64,000 nucleotides of DNA from contig NW_026570244.1 of assembly GCF_019649055.1 (NCBI RefSeq), positions 124,001-188,000 on the forward strand, read 5' to 3'. Shown one piece after another: positions 62,419-64,000 of this stretch. The stretch comes from Paramacrobiotus metropolitanus. Its lineage: Eukaryota; Tardigrada; Eutardigrada; Parachela; Macrobiotidae. The notes under the pieces are model-generated. The model saw only the letters and a program-made list of their open reading frames with translations. It was not told the origin of the DNA and did no database searches. Each line of letters begins with the position of its first letter. The first letter of the stretch is position 1. Position numbers and translations under genes: made by a program.

Positions 62419-63103
62419 TTAAGGGAAGTGCCACGGTACATGGTACATGTATTCATGTACATACACGAAATCTTTCAGTTTCGCGCACTCCCAAACCATT
62501 TTTTCTCTTGCTTTATGACAATCTCTGCCAAATAATTTGTATACACTGGCCTGAAAACCGTTTGCGCGCGCAAAATTCGGTTCGGGAGTTATGGTTGTTC
62601 AAAAATTCCAAAAAGTTTAAATGCATTCAGGTGTACCAACAGTCTCATTACGGACCGATCTCCTTCAAATATTGCATGTAAATGCACATAACCATGAAGA
62701 TCGTTCCTACACCGATCCAGACTTCCACGATTTTTTCAGAATTTCAAAATGATTTTAAAAGTTTTGAAATTTGAAACCCTGTTAAAACAGTGGATCGGTG
62801 TAAAAAAAACGTTCTTCGTGGTTATGTGCGTTTGCCTGCAAAGTCTAAAGGCGATCGGTCTATAATGAGACTTTTGGTACCCCTGAATGCATTTAAACTT
62901 TTTGGAATTTTCGAAAAGCCATAACTCCCGAACCGGATGTTGTGCACACAAATGTTTTTCACGCCCGTTTATACAAATCATCTGGCTACACTGCCTACAC
63001 AATGCCATAAAGCGAAACAAAAATGTGTTTGGGAGTGCGCGAAAGTAAAAGTTTCCGTGCAGGTTCACGAATTTGGCAACATGTACCGGGTCATTTCTCT
63101 TAA
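62419..63103. mobile_element. TTAA foldback element, copy 3
   Basis: Begins TTAAGGGAAGTGCCACGGTA and ends ATGTACCGGGTCATTTCTCTTAA, 685 bases, with TTAA at both ends. Long inverted arms share AAACCGTTTGCGCGCGCAAA, TTCGGGAGTTATGG and ACCGATCCAGACTTCC with copy 2. No coding frame. Confidence 0.75.
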
Positions 63104-63127
63104 GTAGTCAACTATTATACAATACTA

Positions 63128-63640
63128 GAGAACCACGCGCAAATTGCGCGGAATAAATCAGAGAAAAATAACTGAATGCAAAAAAACAAATGTTTTCAAC
63201 TTCTTCTAAGACGTTATAGATTTATAATTTTACTCTTATTATCTTATTTATAATGATACCGGACTGCCAGGACAATCCTACTCCCGCATCACGGCATCCC
63301 GAGAATGGGCCGGCTTTTGGCTTAGCTCTTCATTCAAAACGAATCTTTCACACCATAATAATAAATAACCAATCAACTATCATTCAAAATCGCAGATGAT
63401 TTGCCCAGTTGCAATAGTAGCTCTGTAACTTAAACACAACTTAGGCTACTGAACCTCCAGATTTTTACCATCGCGATTCGCGCTCTCAGCCGCGCTGTTT
63501 CGAATTTCGATGTACCATTAGCCCTGACGAGCCATCTATTCATTAAAATTTATTATTTTACTTAAGACTACGGAATAATACGTGATCATGATTTAAGAAC
63601 ATCTAAGTTTCCCCCAGTCCTGCTGTTTGCGAGTGCATGA
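63128..63640 (-). repeat. Inverted copy of the 26590-27972 repeat, internally deleted
   Basis: 63128-63530 is nearly identical to the inverse of 27585-27972, from CGCGCAAATTGCGCGG to CCATTAGCCCTG. A further 80 bases match 26590-26680. The 900 bases between those blocks in the other copy are absent. Confidence 0.75.
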
Positions 63641-64000
63641 TCATTAAGTGCGACTACCAAAACTGTCATGCAGTGTTTGCCCAGAGTGCGTTCAGTACTT
63701 AAGACCACCGACCAGACCAGTCGAATGAACGGATATTACAGGAACTGGTATTACTCCTCCTAGAAATTGAAACCTTATGAGGATGGAACCAATAGACCCG
63801 TGGAACGCTGCCCATGCTCCGTGCTAATACAGTACTTGAGCAGTCTAATGCACAGAAGCGCGCAATGGGTCACACTACACACGGACAATACCTATAGAAT
63901 AACGGGAAACGTAATGATCGCCAATTAGGCCTCCTTAGTGAACGGAGGCCCGCGCTCACGCTCTGACTCAGACTCTGACCGCTCAAGTTTGACTCTGACC
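63641..64000. other. No supported gene; short repeats at window end
   Basis: No frame. GACTCTGAC recurs three times in the last 45 bases, and the array may continue past the window. Confidence 0.4.

Overview
This is eukaryotic, animal-type DNA. Genes are split by short GT-AG introns (54 to 154 bases where both ends can be placed). There is a secreted immunoglobulin-type gene, and AATAAA signals follow several reading frames. Most of the window is transposable elements of many classes. A compact-intron invertebrate fits, and a tardigrade or other small ecdysozoan would be compatible, but nothing here fixes the species.

Layout. 1-5.2 kb: gene-poor DNA, a two-exon secreted Ig-domain gene (1944-2924), and the 3' end of a LINE whose endonuclease is restriction-like (RLE). 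6.0-9.2 kb: a nearly complete PIF/Harbinger transposon with an intact-looking Myb/SANT-like gene and a DDE transposase gene, convergent and 20 bases apart. 9.4-12.2 kb: a four-exon hAT transposase with one stop and no C-terminal dimerisation region. 12.68-13.39 kb: a small MULE with long TIRs and a 9-base target duplication. 14-16.6 kb: a frameshifted RLE-LINE. 17.8-30.3 kb: dispersed repeats, several paired across the window, including a family of TTAA-bounded foldback elements. 59.8-64 kb: another RLE-LINE fragment, another foldback element and more repeats.

The centrepiece is 30.9-59.4 kb. Two paralogous four-exon genes of a family I do not recognise face each other (30970-32992 plus, 56415-59388 minus). 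Exon 1 is diverged, but exons 2-4, their introns and several kb of 3' flank are nearly identical inverted copies. The high identity starts at the intron 1 splice acceptor. The plus copy has a frameshift in exon 1; the minus copy reads through all four exons. The arms also hold an old Ty3/Gypsy-like element full of the motif AAAGGTCA.

After the arms formed, the left one received a 16.8-kb Ty3/Gypsy element (35081-51844; near-identical LTRs, 4-base target duplication, initiator-tRNA-Met-type primer site). The right one lost about 570 bases and gained a 276-base LTR-like insertion carrying a tRNA-like gene. The big element has a retrovirus-like Gag layout (possible N-myristoylation signal, coiled coil, PPxY, capsid, CCHC knuckle), an uncharacterised reading frame in the env position, and a leader with repeated hairpins whose stems co-vary.
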